The notes: a model not told the origin generated them from the letters alone. A stretch of 64,000 bases of DNA from Symsagittifera roscoffensis (GCF_963678635.1 NC_087071.1:44877095-44941094), one strand, 5' to 3'; positions 10,697 through 23,413 are shown, counted from the first letter of the stretch. A program made the numbers and translations.

Positions 10697-11087
10697 ATTT
10701 GGTATTCGATTTAATACGTTCTGTCTTAATCTTGACAATCATGAATGTTTTTTTTTGTGTTACTTTTTTCAACAAGTCTGATTGTTTGATCCATCTTAGT
10801 AGTAATTTTTAGATCAGGTTATTGCTTTTTGTCGTTTTGATTTTTTGCACTTTTTATTGTTATGTAAGTTGAGACATACATTTCACAAATTAGTTAAAAA
10901 CCACCAAACTCCAATACTAAACTATTGAACGACTTTGGTGGCAGCAGTATGGTCAAGTGGTTGGTTATATACAATGCCTATAAGAGTTTGAGAGGCCTGA
11001 ACTGTTGTACGCGTGGAGACAGACTTTCTTGTCTAATAGCGATCTACTAAAATGATCTGCACTTTGTAAGAGAAATATGTAAAAAGT
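10697..11087. other. 3' flank of gene B
   Basis: Presumed 3' UTR and flank. No AATAAA was seen before the downstream repeat begins. No other feature is recognised. Confidence 0.4.
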
Positions 11088-11739
11088 GGTGAAAAGTTAG
11101 ATATGTTTTGTTTTTTTATTTTGTTTTCTAAATTAAGCATTCAGAAACGTAGTTTTAAGTCCCGCCAATGCTTGTCTAAATTAATTATCACTTTGTACAG
11201 TTTAACTTAGCAAAAAACTTTTTTTGCTGCTTTAGCGAAAATAAACCATTTTCTGCAAGATTTTTTTAGCAAAAAAAACTATTTTTTAAGTAAAATATCA
11301 AAGTACCTCTCGAACGATGTTATTTAGTCGCAGTGAAAATCATTGAGACTTTTTTCATCAAGATTGATTTGTGTTTTTAAATTTCCTTTGTAGATCAAAT
11401 AACGATTTAGCGATCAAATATTTTGTCCATGTCAAAAGCTGGTTGCTCCTTATTAGCAATAAAGTTGTATGGCTTCTACATTACAATTTGATTTATAACA
11501 CTTTGATGTCTGTCACTTTCAATTTGCCTTAAATTGCAAAATTATAATAAAAAAACTCCCTCCCAGTATCAGGTTAAAGCCTTGAATGTTACGACAGTTT
11601 TTTACATCTTCAAAATAATGGTTGAAGAAAGAAAAATAATATTTCAAAAAAAAAGTTACAACCTGATATATTAAATCAAACAAAATATTTATGCTGAAAA
11701 AAAATCAAATGAGTAGCAACAGTTTTCTGATTTGAACCT
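11088..11739 (+). repeat. Older dispersed repeat R2, left part, split by a gypsy insertion
   Basis: Matches 31464-32080 almost base for base (for example AAGCATTCAGAAACGTAG and TCCCGCCAATGCTTG). The match breaks at 11739 and resumes at 18687, exactly where the gypsy element sits. This interrupted copy and the intact copy prove the insertion and define its target site. Confidence 0.85.
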
Positions 11740-11954
11740 TGATAAAATGTTACTTTGTTGTAGCTAATTCTAAATTAAAACTATTAAAAAGAATAAGAAA
11801 TAAGATGAATTAGTCGGTAAGTTAAAACATTAAAACAATGAGAGATCATTCTCTCTGCCGGAGAGAATGGATAGTGAAGGTCATAACTAAGTGACCGGTT
11901 AATTAAATAAGTATGTTTAGCAATAATTGCAAAACCTGATGTAAAATCACAACA
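11740..11954 (-). repeat. 3' LTR of the minus-strand gypsy element
   Basis: 215 bp, differing from the 5' LTR at three positions (in the TTAAAA(C/T)TATT, CTCT(C/T)(T/C)GCCGG and AATGG(A/C)TAG contexts). It contains an inverted repeat around GAGAGATCATTCTCTC. Confidence 0.92.
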
Positions 11955-12626
11955 TTCCCCTAAGCAGGAAAAAATTTAAATTGCAATAAGTAATGCACAA
12001 TAACTAACTATGACTGACTCCTTTCTCCCCCTTTAAGGACTAGGAAAGAAAATTAAAGCGCCTTAAGATGAGGTACTAGCACTAAGTAAGCTCCACTAGT
12101 GTTAAATGAAAGAACAAAGATTATCCAGATTCCGATAGATAAGGGTTATGTTAAGATGAGGTAAGGCATCACGTTTTGGCATAACGCTGAAATTTAAAAC
12201 CACGTTTTATGAGTGAGGTCATAGTTTATAATGCGCGAGTGAAGAGGATATGATTTAAAGAAACTATGGGAGCAACAGATGATAATTTCTTTTGACGGGT
12301 AAAATTTATCCGAAGGATAAAGTTGTCAAATTTAGCAAACACTTTTTGGTAACTGGAAAATTAGCACCGGTTTACAAGGTAAAATACCTAGATAGCACAA
12401 AATTTTGATGGAGGTGGTCTTGGTTTGTAAAACACAAACTGGAGTGTAGGCGAATTAAGGAAATTAGGAGGACACTTGAAAATGTCTTCTACATGAAAAT
12501 TTATCCGCAGGATTAAGTTCTCAAGTTTAGTGAGCAGATGTTAATATCTGAATGTTAGCACCGGTTTACTCAGTAATGTGTGTTATTTGGTAAGCCGGAA
12601 TATCAGATTAAAGTATATCTAAGTGG
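11955..12626 (-). other. 3' untranslated part of the gypsy element
   Basis: Non-coding sequence between the end of pol and the 3' LTR. It contains a diverged direct repeat of about 90 bp (about 12294-12385 and 12490-12580) sharing AAAATTTATCCG and TTAGCACCGGTTTAC. The polypurine tract is at its LTR edge. Confidence 0.6.
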
Positions 12627-14990
12627 TTATAAAGTTTTATAATCTTTTAAAAAGTTTTCAAGTTCGGTGTTGAAAAGTTCACTATCAAGATCAGAGTGTT
12701 CGCCGAAATTTGCTATTTCCATTCTCAGTGATTCGTCGGTTGATGAGTTTGACATTTGATCTGATGAAGATGATGAATCTGAATCTAGAACAATTAACTC
12801 CGCCGGATTCGTCCTGTTGATAGTCTCATGTGGTTCCTCAATCTCTAACACAATAGGCTCGGCCGCCGAACCAGAGGCTTCTTGGACACTCTCTACGGCA
12901 TCAATGAAGTAACGTTTACCATAAAATTTTGGTGGGCCGACGTTTCTACTAGAGCGGCGAATAGTAGCAGGAATTTTACCGGGTATTATGGCAGGACTGT
13001 TGGATATAGCGCACTCATCCGTTGAGTCGCTTATCTCATACACCGGAAAGTTTATGTTTGAGTCGGTTTCCGTCGGATTATGCTCCACTTGTGGGTCGTT
13101 TTGTCCAATGGTGTCATTTTCCCCTCCCTGATTCACGGTTCTCTGATCCGCCGAGTTAGATGTTCGGCTGGCTGGCACTATACTTATTGGGCACTCGTAT
13201 GATTGATCCATGGGTTGTTCACTGATTGGGAAACTGTCGTTTTCTAAAATCTCAGATTTTATTTCAGGATTGGTTATAGAAGAGTTAAAGTTATTTCCGA
13301 GTGGTATGTGAGGTGTAAGTGAATCCGAAATAAAGCGCTCTCTGGCTACGTCTCTACAAGGAAAACCGCCCGCTATCCATTCTTATTCGCTAGTATCCGA
13401 AATATCCGAAGGAATTAGCATAGATTCATCCGAAGCAAGGTAACTTGGAGGAGTTGGTGACTTCTTTGAGCGTCGTGTCTGTCTTCTTGTCGGGATGGAT
13501 GATGGTCCAGAAATGCGTGTCCTAGTTAGGTTGTCAGATGATGTCGGGTCTAATTGTCTGTTCCTTCTTTTTGTTGGCTTCTTGGGTTTTGGTTTTCTTT
13601 TTGAGCATTCCAGTTTTTGACCTACTTCAACATTAGGGTCAGAAAAGTAAGGGAATGAAATGTTTCCTCTAAAAGGTCTGATTTTATTTGAGGTAGAGAT
13701 AGGAATCGCAATATCGGATTTTCGTATTATTTTTCCGTCGGATAACTTAACTGTCGAAGTCGAAGAATTTATAATTCTTTTGTTTAGTTCTTTATAAAAA
13801 CAGTCTCGGTTGATATTACCATTAGTTTTCCGAAGGATTTTACCTTTAAAAGGGCTTTCGATTGGTCTTCTGTTTTGAGTCGTTTTCGAGGATGAGGCTT
13901 AGTCTGTATCGTAGCCTTTTTCAGTCGGATTTTGGTTCTTCTTCGCAATCAGATCGTCCTTGTATCCGTCCTCGATTCTATCATCCGCGTTCCAATCCTT
14001 AGCTCGATCCTTAGACAGTATTGATTTCCCTTTGTCTAAAATTCCAAAGGAAGGTTTACCCGAAGCTAATTGTTTCCAAATAGTATTTGGTTTTCTGTTA
14101 TAGTGGATCTCGAAAGGTGAGCATTTAATTTTTGATTGGAAAGTAGAACGTAGGTTCCAAATGATTTTTGAAACGGCATTTTGTAACGTGGTTTTATGAT
14201 GTTCTTTGGAGATAGCCGGTACTTTGACTTTTACAGTGTGTACGAGTTTTTCGACTAATCCATTGGATCGGTGATCGCCTACTGTACAAAAGATTATTTT
14301 GATGTTGTTAGAATCGCAGAATGATTTGAAGTCTTGACTTGTAAAGCAAGTAGCATGATCCACCCTTATAGAATAAGGTATACCGTGTAAGAATATGTAG
14401 TCTTGTAAAAATTCTATAACTGTTTTTGAAGAGGTAGATGATGTAATTTTTGCCGACGGAAATTTAGAAAATCTGTCAATACAAAGTAAAATGTATTTAT
14501 TTGACCCCCAATAAGAATCCAAAGGACCCGCGAAGTCTAAATCAAGTTCTTCATTTGGTTCTGATAATGGAAGAAGTTCACTAATTTGTGAATTAGGGAT
14601 AACAGATTTTATATTCTTACCCGCCGATGTACACTCTGAGCAATTAATTCCATGAAAGTAGATTTGTCTGTTAATGTGCGGCCACCAAATGTATTGGGCC
14701 AAATATTTCATTCCGAATTGACCTGGATGTGTTTCGTGGAGAGTCTTCATCATCGCGTTTCGTAGGGTAAATGGAATAACGAGTTTGCCGTCCATGTAAA
14801 GTAATCCATCGGATTCGTGAAGGTCTCGGGTGAAATGTTTGAAATAAGGAGAATCTGCATTAATCTTCTCCACCTTATTTTGAAGTGCTTTAACAATAGG
14901 GCTTAACATGGGATCGTCTTCTGTCAAGAGAGCCACTAACTTGGCGTTAAATAAAAAATTTAAATCCAAGGGTCGATCCGGCAACTTCAA
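12627..14990 (-). pseudogene. pol: Gypsy integrase with long acidic C-terminal tail, two internal stops
   Basis: One minus-strand frame runs 14990 to 12627, interrupted by stops at 13899-13901 and about 13384-13386. Seen: an HHCC zinc-binding module (HETHPGQF...CSEC), then an integrase core with catalytic D in LDFAGP, D in VDHATCF and E in NGLVEK, the last two separated by 35 residues (D35E). After the core comes a basic region, then a Ser/Glu/Asp-rich tail of about 200 residues (12627-13211) with no recognised domain. The integrase inserts element cDNA into host DNA. The core seems intact, but translation would stop after the core unless the stops are read through. Confidence 0.82.
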
Positions 14991-15102
14991 GTTTTCACGG
15001 TATTTTTTAACGAGATTGATATGATTTGGTTAAAGTTTGAATTCTAAATCTACGGAAATACCGGAAGTGGTGGGATTAATTACAATATTCTTATGATTCA
15101 TA

Positions 15103-15855
15103 TTAACAGTATCTACAATTTTTTTTATCTACAGGTGAATTAATTAGGCTACAATTAAGAATTAAAAAATAAAGAAATGCGGAATTTGAAATGGAAATAA
15201 TTAAAGTATTTGTGTTGGAATAATCCGTTGGAATACAATTTGATGTACAAAATTCTGTTCTTCTGTGATTGAATGAGCAAATTGGAAAAGACGAGTTAAT
15301 AAGTTTTAGTACTGCTGCTATTAGGTAATTACGTAATAAGACGTAATCGGAATTTTCCAAATTGTGACCAATGGCTGAACAGGTATTTCTTAGTTTCTCC
15401 GACGGATTTAATGATTTATTAATCTTATTAATTTTTGCTACTACGAATTCTTCGTCGTAATGTGAAGTTGGAAGGGCTTTTCCGGATGGGATTCTAGAAA
15501 TAAGATCAGTGAAGCCCATGTCTTTTCCTGCGATATGTTTGATTGAGAAATTAAAAGGTAATAATCTGTCTACCCATCTTGTTAATCTACTGTGGTAGGT
15601 TTTATTTCCGTGGTTTGGTGAAAGAGCGGATAATAGGGCCTTGTGATTGGTGATTATTTCGAAATCAGAGCCGTAAAGGTAATTTTTATAATGCTCAACA
15701 GCCCAAACAACCCCTAAAAGTTCGAGTTCGTTAGTAGAGTATTTAGACTCGTGAGGATTTAAAAAACGTGACGCAAATGAGATTGTTTTCCAATCGTTCC
15801 CATGGAGTTGTTCCAGCGAGGCTCCAAGTCCATTGTGTGATGCGTCTGTTTTCAC
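15103..15855 (-). pseudogene. pol: Gypsy RNase H domain fragment
   Basis: Minus-strand frame with the Ty3/gypsy RNase H signature KTDASHNGLGASL, followed by STNELELLGVVWAVEHYKN and TNHKALL. The third block is normally TDHxxL, so the catalytic Asp appears to be Asn here, which should disable RNase H. The fragment continues through IKHIAGKDMGFTDLISR, the usual end of RNase H and start of the connection to integrase. It is out of frame with the RT piece upstream and the integrase piece downstream, so frame breaks lie near 15860-15915 and 14991-15102. Confidence 0.78.
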
Positions 15856-15914
15856 TCTAGTTTTTCGTTTTACATCGAAATGTGTATTCTCTGTTAAATT
15901 AACGATTTCTTCTT

Positions 15915-16358
15915 TTATTCTTTCAATGCTTTTGTATGATCATCGTTCCATTGGAATATTGATTTCTTATTTAGGAGCGGTCGGAGTGGGCTTCCTAAGG
16001 ATGCAAGGTTTGGGACAAATTTAATGTATTGGTTTATAGAACCAAAAAATGATCGTAATTCTTTCAGATTCTTCGGTATAGGTAGGTCTTTGATAGCTTT
16101 CGATTTGTCGAATAACGGGGTAATTCCTGATTTAGAGATTTTAAATCCCAACCATTCTATTTCTTTTTGAAAGAATTTACATTTTGACCATTTTACGGCA
16201 AAGTTGTATTCGTCGAGGGTCGATAGAATTTTTAATACAATATTCTTGTGGTCTAAGAATGTTCCTTTGGAAGAAATTAAAATGTCGTCCAAGTAACAAT
16301 TTGTAAATGGGATTGAACCTAACGTAGAGTCCATTACTCTTTGAAATTCGTTGGGCAT
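15915..16358 (-). pseudogene. pol: Gypsy reverse transcriptase, palm and thumb fragment
   Basis: Contains MPNEFQRVMD and the catalytic YLDDILIS, then WLGFKISKSGI and a thumb/connection segment ending LRPLLNKKSIFQWNDDH. This is the second half of the RT whose first half ends at 16382. The two are separated by a one-base shift in a T-rich stretch near 16383-16390. Confidence 0.85.
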
Positions 16359-16381
16359 ATCCCCTAAGCCGTAAAAACCAG

Positions 16382-18472
16382 TTAAAATTGGTAAGTACCA
16401 GTAATGTCACCGCCCACAATACTGAAGTTACATTGGTTACTAGTAAATTTGTCTAATGCTAATTGACTGTATGCATTTTTTAAGTCTAGATTAGTAAACC
16501 ACACTTCTCCAACGGATTCATTAGTAATTTGTGCCGCGACGTTGTCTACAAGTTCGTGGATGTTTGGCATTTGATATTTGTTCTTGTAAATCTGTTTGTT
16601 TATGAACTTGGAATCTAATGCCAGTTTGATGGATTTGTCTTTTTTGCAAGTGATGACTATTGGGCTAATAAATCTGTCTTCGTCGCAATTTTCTAATTTT
16701 TTAATATGTCCCTCTGCTTTTAATCTATTGAGTTCTGTTTTTACCGCATCCAGTAAATGTAGGGGTACTCGTCTTCCTTTTAATTGAATTGGTTTTAATG
16801 GTTCGTGAAAATGGGTAATTTTCATTTGATTTTTAATTTTTCCAATCCGAAGGAATAAATTTTTAAATGACTTTGATATATTAAGGATTTCCCTATCTTG
16901 GTTTGTTTGGGAAATGCAATTTACTGACTTACACTGCTTGTTGGTCTGGAAGTGTGGAAAATGTTTCTGAGAGACCTCTATTCCCACTTTTGGAAGGTTG
17001 TCGTTTCCTAAGATATTCCTTTCATGTCCCTCGGTTAAGAAGAATTGACAGTCGTTATCTGACCAACCATTTGAGAATATCGGAATCTTCACCTTTCCAG
17101 TGATGTTTATGGCATTATCCGTGAATCCACAGTAATGGTCTCTGGTTGTCTTATCCACCGGATAAATTTTCAAGTATGGATCACGTAATTTCAATTCGTG
17201 AAGTACGTTTTTCTTAAGAAAGCTCACTGGGCTAGCTGAATCCACTTGAATGTTTAAAATTACTTGGTTTTCTTTTCCGAGTCCGATGTTTAATAATTTC
17301 TTCAGTTCCTTTCCGTCGTTATCAAAAATTGTAGTTACATTTAGTACAGAGTAATCGTCGTTTTCACTTTGTCCAGATTCCGACCATGCGTTTATGACAC
17401 CGCAACATTCTCTATCCGTGTGGTCGGTATTTACATCCGGGAAATCCGACGGATTAAAATCTGTATTATCTACAATTTGAGTATTTACAATGTTTACATT
17501 TTTACGTCGAGATCTACAAAGTCTGGTGAAATGACCTTTGAATTTACAAGAAGTACAAGTTGTGTCCTTTGCTGGGCAAACTGCTAAGTGTCCTTTTGAG
17601 AATGAACCGCCACACTTCATACAGCTGTTACTTCTTTCGATGTTGAGAGTTGGTTCTCTTTTGACGTTAAAATGGTTGTTTGGTTTATGTACAGATGATC
17701 CGTTGGATTTAAAATTATTAGTTAACTTCAAGTGATTTAAAATTCCTTTTTCATCGATAAGTGCTACGTTTAGTGCTTCGCGTGGAGGGAGGGTTTCTGT
17801 TAATAATTTCCTTTGTATATCGTAGTTTTTCATATTATTTATGAAAATATCTCTTATCCACTCTTCTTCTCCTGCGGATATGTCGCACTTTTTAGCCATT
17901 TCAGCTAAGGCACCCCAAAATTGTTCGAGGGATTCTCTGTCGCGTTGTTTTCTATTTAACAGTTTATGTCGTTCAAATGTGACATTTGATTTTCTTACGA
18001 AAGCAATCGCTAAAAACTCCCAGAATTCTTTAAAATAAATTTGTAAGACTTTCACCTTGGTAAATTTCTGTCCGAAGATCCTTTTTCCTTCATTTCCCAA
18101 TGCCAGATATAAGACTGAACGTAATTTCTTGTCTGCTTCTTCTATTCGCATTCCGTTAAATTTCTTAGTTTCGGTTTTTATCGAAGCTGTTTCTTCTTCG
18201 TCATATCTTCTTTGTTCTTGGATATTTCTCTCCAATCTCAAGCGTCTTTGGGCGTCTGTTTCACCGTCCGGTGGGTTTTCCAAATTTGGTGGTAATGGAT
18301 GTTGTCTCTCCGACGGATTGAGTAGATTTTCTATATCTATGTTTTCTTTAGCTATAATTGCTAATTGAAACAGATCACTCCAATCTTCCCAAGGGATGGG
18401 TGGGTCTACCGTATGGTTTTGCCAAAAGGGAGGTATTCCTCTCACGTTAGGTTCATTAGATGACTGCGCCAT
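16382..18472 (-). pseudogene. gag-pol: Gypsy gag-protease-RT N-terminal half
   Basis: A 696-codon frame. Residues 1 to ~290 are a gag-like region. Two zinc knuckles follow: an irregular CMKC...HLAVC and a classic CX2CX4HX4C (CTSCKFKGHFTRLC). A protease-like segment NIQVDSASPVSFL has DSA instead of the usual D(S/T)GA. RT fingers and first palm follow (PIVITCKKDKSIKLALD, FTNLDLKNAYSQL). Gag and pol are fused in one frame. The start codon is unusual: its A is the last base of the LTR, and the PBS TGGCGCAGTC encodes the first residues (MAQSS), so there is no untranslated leader beyond the LTR. Confidence 0.88.
18459..18471 (-). promoter_or_regulatory. Primer binding site overlapping the gag start
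   Basis: On the minus strand TGGCGCAGTCATC begins directly after the CA end of the 5' LTR, as expected for tRNA-primed minus-strand synthesis. The same bases are codons 1-5 of gag. Confidence 0.75.
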
Positions 18473-18686
18473 GATAAAATGTTACTTTGTTGTAGCTAAT
18501 TCTAAATTAAAATTATTAAAAAGAATAAGAAATAAGATGAATTAGTCGGTAAGTTAAAACATTAAAACAATGAGAGATCATTCTCTCCGCCGGAGAGAAT
18601 GGCTAGTGAAGGTCATAACTAAGTGACCGGTTAATTAAATAAGTATGTTTAGCAATAATTGCAAAACCTGATGTAAAATCACAACA
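18472..18686 (-). repeat. 5' LTR of the minus-strand gypsy element
   Basis: 215-bp LTR with TG...CA ends on the minus strand; partner of 11740-11954 with three differences. It is followed by the target duplication AACCT. Confidence 0.92.
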
Positions 18687-18833
18687 AACCTTCATATTTT
18701 CTAGTACTTATTTGCTAGTTACGCGGCAAAAAAAGTGATTAAATTGCTGGTTAGTAATGCAAAACCTGAAGTTTTAACATGTTCAACAAAGTTTGCTCGA
18801 ACTTGGTTGTCAAGTTCAGATAAAAAATCGTAC
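18687..18833 (+). repeat. R2 repeat, right part after the gypsy insertion
   Basis: Continues the homology interrupted at 11739 (TTACGCGGCAA, GATAAAAAATCGTAC) and aligns with 32081-32232. Similarity stops at about 18833. Confidence 0.8.
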
Positions 18834-21800
18834 GTGACAAACTCGGGCTCTGATCCGAAAGTTAGAGCACATCAGAGGTTGGTGCAGCACCTTAAACTGA
18901 TCTAAGAGATAGATCGACCAGTTTTAGTTTTAAGCTGGTTTGCCCTAGGATCTCCGGGTCATGAATTTAGCGGAAACATATCTGATCGCAATCGAAAAGG
19001 CTATGTAGATGGGGGGACAATTTGAAGTAACTTAAATTCTAGCATACAAGGCCCTACAACAAAAAATGAGAAATTAATTAATATCACGAGACTATTGGTG
19101 GCATACAAGAGGATTAGAAAAAAACAGAGGACTGGAACGACTTCAAGTAACTCCCTAAAAATTACCAGATGTTACCCTACTGAGAAAAATTCTGCCCGGA
19201 GTCAATTCTGTAGCATGCGCATGACAGCTGAGAGCCTTTGAGAAGTTCTAGATGCTTAGCGGATGAGGGGCTCTAGCACCGCTCGGAAACAAAAAGTTTA
19301 AAAATAAACGGAGGTCATTAAAGTTGTACCGTCATACAGTGGAGGACAACACCATACCGAGTCTACCATTTTATGGAGCAGTTGACTCACGCCAAGGACA
19401 CTTGGGGTCAAAACTTATTGGAAGTGGGGGACATGACGACCACAATACGCAAGATTCAGTAGATCAAGATCTAAACAAGGAAGCAGATGAAGATAAAACA
19501 TCAATTGGCGGAGCATCGAGCAAATACTTAGAAATGCTCCTGAACGAAATGAACCAGGTGGAGATTCAGAAGCAGTGACGAGAAAATCAGGAGGCATTAC
19601 TTCGACACTTGAGCCTCCCTCGGCTCTCATAAACCCTATTGCGGAAATGCCGGAATGCAGCTCTCTTGGTAACGCTGTTTATCAGAGGAAGGCTAATAAA
19701 AGACTATTGGAGCACTAACATTGTAGAGAAAAAAAAATTGAAAAAGGGATGCAGTACTTTCATGGCAAGCTTACCCAAGAAAGAATGGGAGAATGTGAAT
19801 TATATTACCCAGAACACGAATAAAGAACTGGTTGGGTAATGAGCAGAATCTTTTTCACCGGCTATTGATGCCAGAAATTTTGAAGCTCTTAAATAGGTGT
19901 GAGGGAGGATGAGTGAACTCATTCATCAATTAAGCGACTGATAGGGGTGAAATCAGTTCACTCATTAAGTCAAAATACCAGGAAGATAGTTAAGAATTAC
20001 TCCAGAACAAAGTGCGATGTGAACAAAGGTTTCATAGAATAGGTAACTGTTCTGAAACTAAAATTGATGGGAAAAAAACATGGGACTCACCCGAGGACCC
20101 AGGATCTCTGGCAAAACTGCCAGTGTTGCGAAAAGAAAGCGAGTGGAAGATACTTGTAACAAGAGATAGGGTGATGATAAATCACAAGGAACATTGAACA
20201 GTTCGAAAACGATGGTGCCATCTATCCTCATGGCAAGATTGAACTCCCTGTTGAAAGACAAAAAAAATATGTGACCGCATTCTGAATGGGGCATTGCTAG
20301 AGTTAGAGACTCTAAGTCAGTGAGGAAACAATACTTTGAAGAACTTCAAGACTTCAAGAATGAGCCACGGAAATCAATGTTTAGCTGGACATCTAACGCT
20401 GTTTGACTATAGATGATTGACAAATCTGGGTAAGGCCTGCTGGCTGTTATCTGGAATGGTGGATTTCCAGACATCAGCACAAAAATTTATCTAGTGGCTC
20501 TGAAAACATAATGTGACTTGTGATGTTTCTTGTAAAATCTTGTCCGAGAGTTGACTCTGAAACGAAAAGGATACGGAACGCTGATCTCACTGTAAATTCA
20601 TAGTGAAACCCAGGAACTTTTAGTCAGCCTACTTTTGAGAGCGGCGTTGATCGCTACTTCAAGTTGAGCTTGGGGCCAGCAGTGAGATTTCGTGCCCCAA
20701 AAACAGTGCGATTTGTAATAACCCAGTTCCAATTTCATTTACAAGGGGCTTTGAGGGTTCAAACACAAAGTAGTTTGACTCAGACGAAAGAAGCAGAAGG
20801 AATGAGGAAAAGCTAACTTAATGACTTGATAGTAGATGAGGAAGCAGCGATAGCCTGCGTGAAGCGGAGAGACGCTCTTTGTTCTCTAAGGTTCCCGTTG
20901 GAAAAAATGTCAGCACCGACACCGACCACTTTCTAGAAAAAGAAAAAAGACCGTGAAATAAAAGACGCTGCTACTGACTGCATTGACAGAAATACGCCAC
21001 AAAAAGCCGTTGCGAATGAACATCAATGAGTTCAATGAAATAGAACCATTGATTATTTAGAACCCCAGAAAAAAAACCTGATAAAAATGTCCTAAATCTA
21101 CGGAATGGCAAAACTTTTCTTAATTATGAGCATAGTGCCTGCTCTGACTCCGGGTGGAGAACTATCATTTAGATCCCTAGCAAACAATTTAAGTTAGAAC
21201 TGGTAGCGGTGAAGAAGGGGTTGCACCCTTCATCCCGAAATCGATTTGTAGAGTGAAATTTGGACTAGAATTGGTTTGTGGAAAGATTCTATCGAAACAA
21301 CAAAAACAGTTGTGGATCCTGTTTAGAAAATCGATAAAGAACAAAACGGAAAGGGAATGAGTATTAAACTGTAATGGAGAAATAGAGGTGAACACAGTGA
21401 TAGCACAAGGGCTGAGCAGCTTATTTAGCTCTCATGAATCAGTTTTGGCTTGAGAGCCAACTCATTAAATGTTGACAGCTTACAGCCTAAATTTCTTCCC
21501 TGGTTCGCTACAAGCTGAACAGAATTATATCAGAAAAGAGAGGAAATCATCGAGGTGGAGATGAACTTTGAGCAAAACGAAGCTTATCAAAGACCAATGT
21601 ACGTGCTTGGTTTATGAAATAACCTTTCGGTTCAAACTTAGCTCCGCTGTACGGAAGTCGCTACCCACTTTATTTTGTAGCTGTTGACGTAAAAACCCAC
21701 GAACTTAGTTAAATCAACTCTTCTCCGTGCCGAAACGCGAAGTGCCAAAAAGATGATATGAGTTACCAGAGAAGACAAATGGAAAAAGTTTCAAAATTGG

Positions 21801-21960
21801 TGCAAACAAATTTTGCCATCGACATACTATGAACCCAAAAAACAAGAGCGCTTCAATATAGAAGTATAACGATGTTGATATTTACCAAAGAGATAGCGAC
21901 CTCCGAGCAAGAATCGAGTTCGAATTATCCTGAAACTCGATTCAAAACGAGAGAAAGGAA
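18834..21960. other. Decayed, GC-richer region of unknown origin
   Basis: About 3 kb less AT-rich than its surroundings, with many short frames on both strands but none longer than about 85 codons. The longest (19324-19578 +, 84 codons, VDSRQGHLGSKLIGSGG region) is not recognised. The texture suggests a heavily mutated retroelement or gene, but no RT, integrase or transposase motif could be read. Confidence 0.3.
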
Positions 21961-23413
21961 GTCAATCCAAATACCTTCAGTCTACAGTACTAACTGCAAT
22001 AGTGGTTACTTTTCGAGGACTCCGTTATGTTCAACTTGCAGTAAAAAGGCATAATATAAATAATTAGTGGATACAAACGGTGAGTCTCTTAAGGAAAAAA
22101 AGTACTGATTGTTTTTATAAAACCGACTAATTGAATACTCTCGCATAGCTATCAGTTTAAAACTTTCCTAGTTCAGTGCCTTTGTCTGTAATAATGAATT
22201 AACGCGTTTTGGAGCTGATAAATTTTACATTATCTATCGTGAGTCTTATTTTTCTTCTGTTTTTGATAACTGACAGAAAAAAACGATTAGTTTGATAGTT
22301 TTGTTTGACCTTGATAATTCCCAAAAAAAAATTATATGTCAAAACTCTGCCTTTTGGATCTACAGATAACTAATTTAAAAAAATCAAAGAAATTTGTTGA
22401 GAAATTTTTTTAGAGAGAGTAATAAGATTTTTGATGGAAAACAATAGAAACAAAAAGTAAAAACAAACTGACAAACTCTTAAACAAACTGATATTTTCAG
22501 CAGAATCAGATGTATAAACTTCCAATTGATACGAAATTTAATATGAACAGAAAAACAGTGTGAAAATCTTTTATTTTTGCTCTGCTTGGATTCATTTTGA
22601 TTTCAACTGGAAAGTTAGGATGAACTGTAGAGTTTTTGCCTAATTAAGTTCGCTTCAAAATTGAAATGTTAATTCATTCGATACGACTTATACCTGGATT
22701 TTAGTTTCCGTGATAATAATTATAAGAAAGGTTGTTTTGAAAATTTTAACTTAAAGCAGATATCAAAAACTGAGTTTCTTTGCGTATTTCTGCTTTCGAA
22801 GGTTTTCTTATTATAACAAAAGATTTGCTCCTGATTTGTTCACAAAACTCAACGTTCAAAAACTCAACGAAAATTACACCAAATTTCTAATTTTTTTTTG
22901 CCAGCTAAACATGTTTATGTATTTCAGTTTGAATGTTTTAACTGATTGCATTTCCCTTTTAGTTGAACTTTTCTGGGAAATTTTGGACAAAAATCGAAAC
23001 ATAAGGAGAGTTGAAGTCTATTTTGCAAAAAAAGTTATAGTTTTGATCACAAAAGGTTTTGATCACAATCGCTAAAAAAATTTACAGTATTAATTGAACT
23101 TTTTTTCCGCTAAGTTATTTTATGTTAAATATGCAGAATATTATTTAGACGATTGCAGTTTTGGTTTTACCGCTACCAGCAAATAACACGTTCAATTGGT
23201 ACTATTTTCCACATAAACTCACAAGTTCTGATTGAATTTTCTTGCAAATTTAAATCAAGAGGCGAGAACTGATATGAGGCAAAAAGAGGAAATCACATTA
23301 GAACATGAAACATCTAGGGAAAATTCATGATAGTTTATTTTTTGGAAGCAATAGAAAGATAGTGATCAAATATGATGGAGTTTTTTTATCAATTTCATTC
23401 ATATTTGAATAAA
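21961..23413. other. AT-rich spacer
   Basis: No gene, repeat or motif recognised. Confidence 0.4.

Larger units (their letters stand above)
11740..18686 (-). mobile_element. Ty3/gypsy LTR retrotransposon on the minus strand, 6.95 kb
   Basis: Bounded by 215-bp LTRs with a 5-bp target duplication AACCT (11735-11739 and 18687-18691). On the minus strand the LTR runs TGTTGTGATT...TTTTATCA. A purine tract AGGGGAA immediately precedes the 3' LTR (complement of 11955-11961), and the primer site TGGCGCAGTC immediately follows the 5' LTR. I recall the same PBS sequence in Drosophila 17.6/297 elements (tRNA-Ser); this was not checked. Gene order gag, protease, RT, RNase H, integrase is Ty3/gypsy. The LTRs differ at three positions by eye, so the insertion is fairly recent, yet the polyprotein is interrupted at several points. 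Confidence 0.93.
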
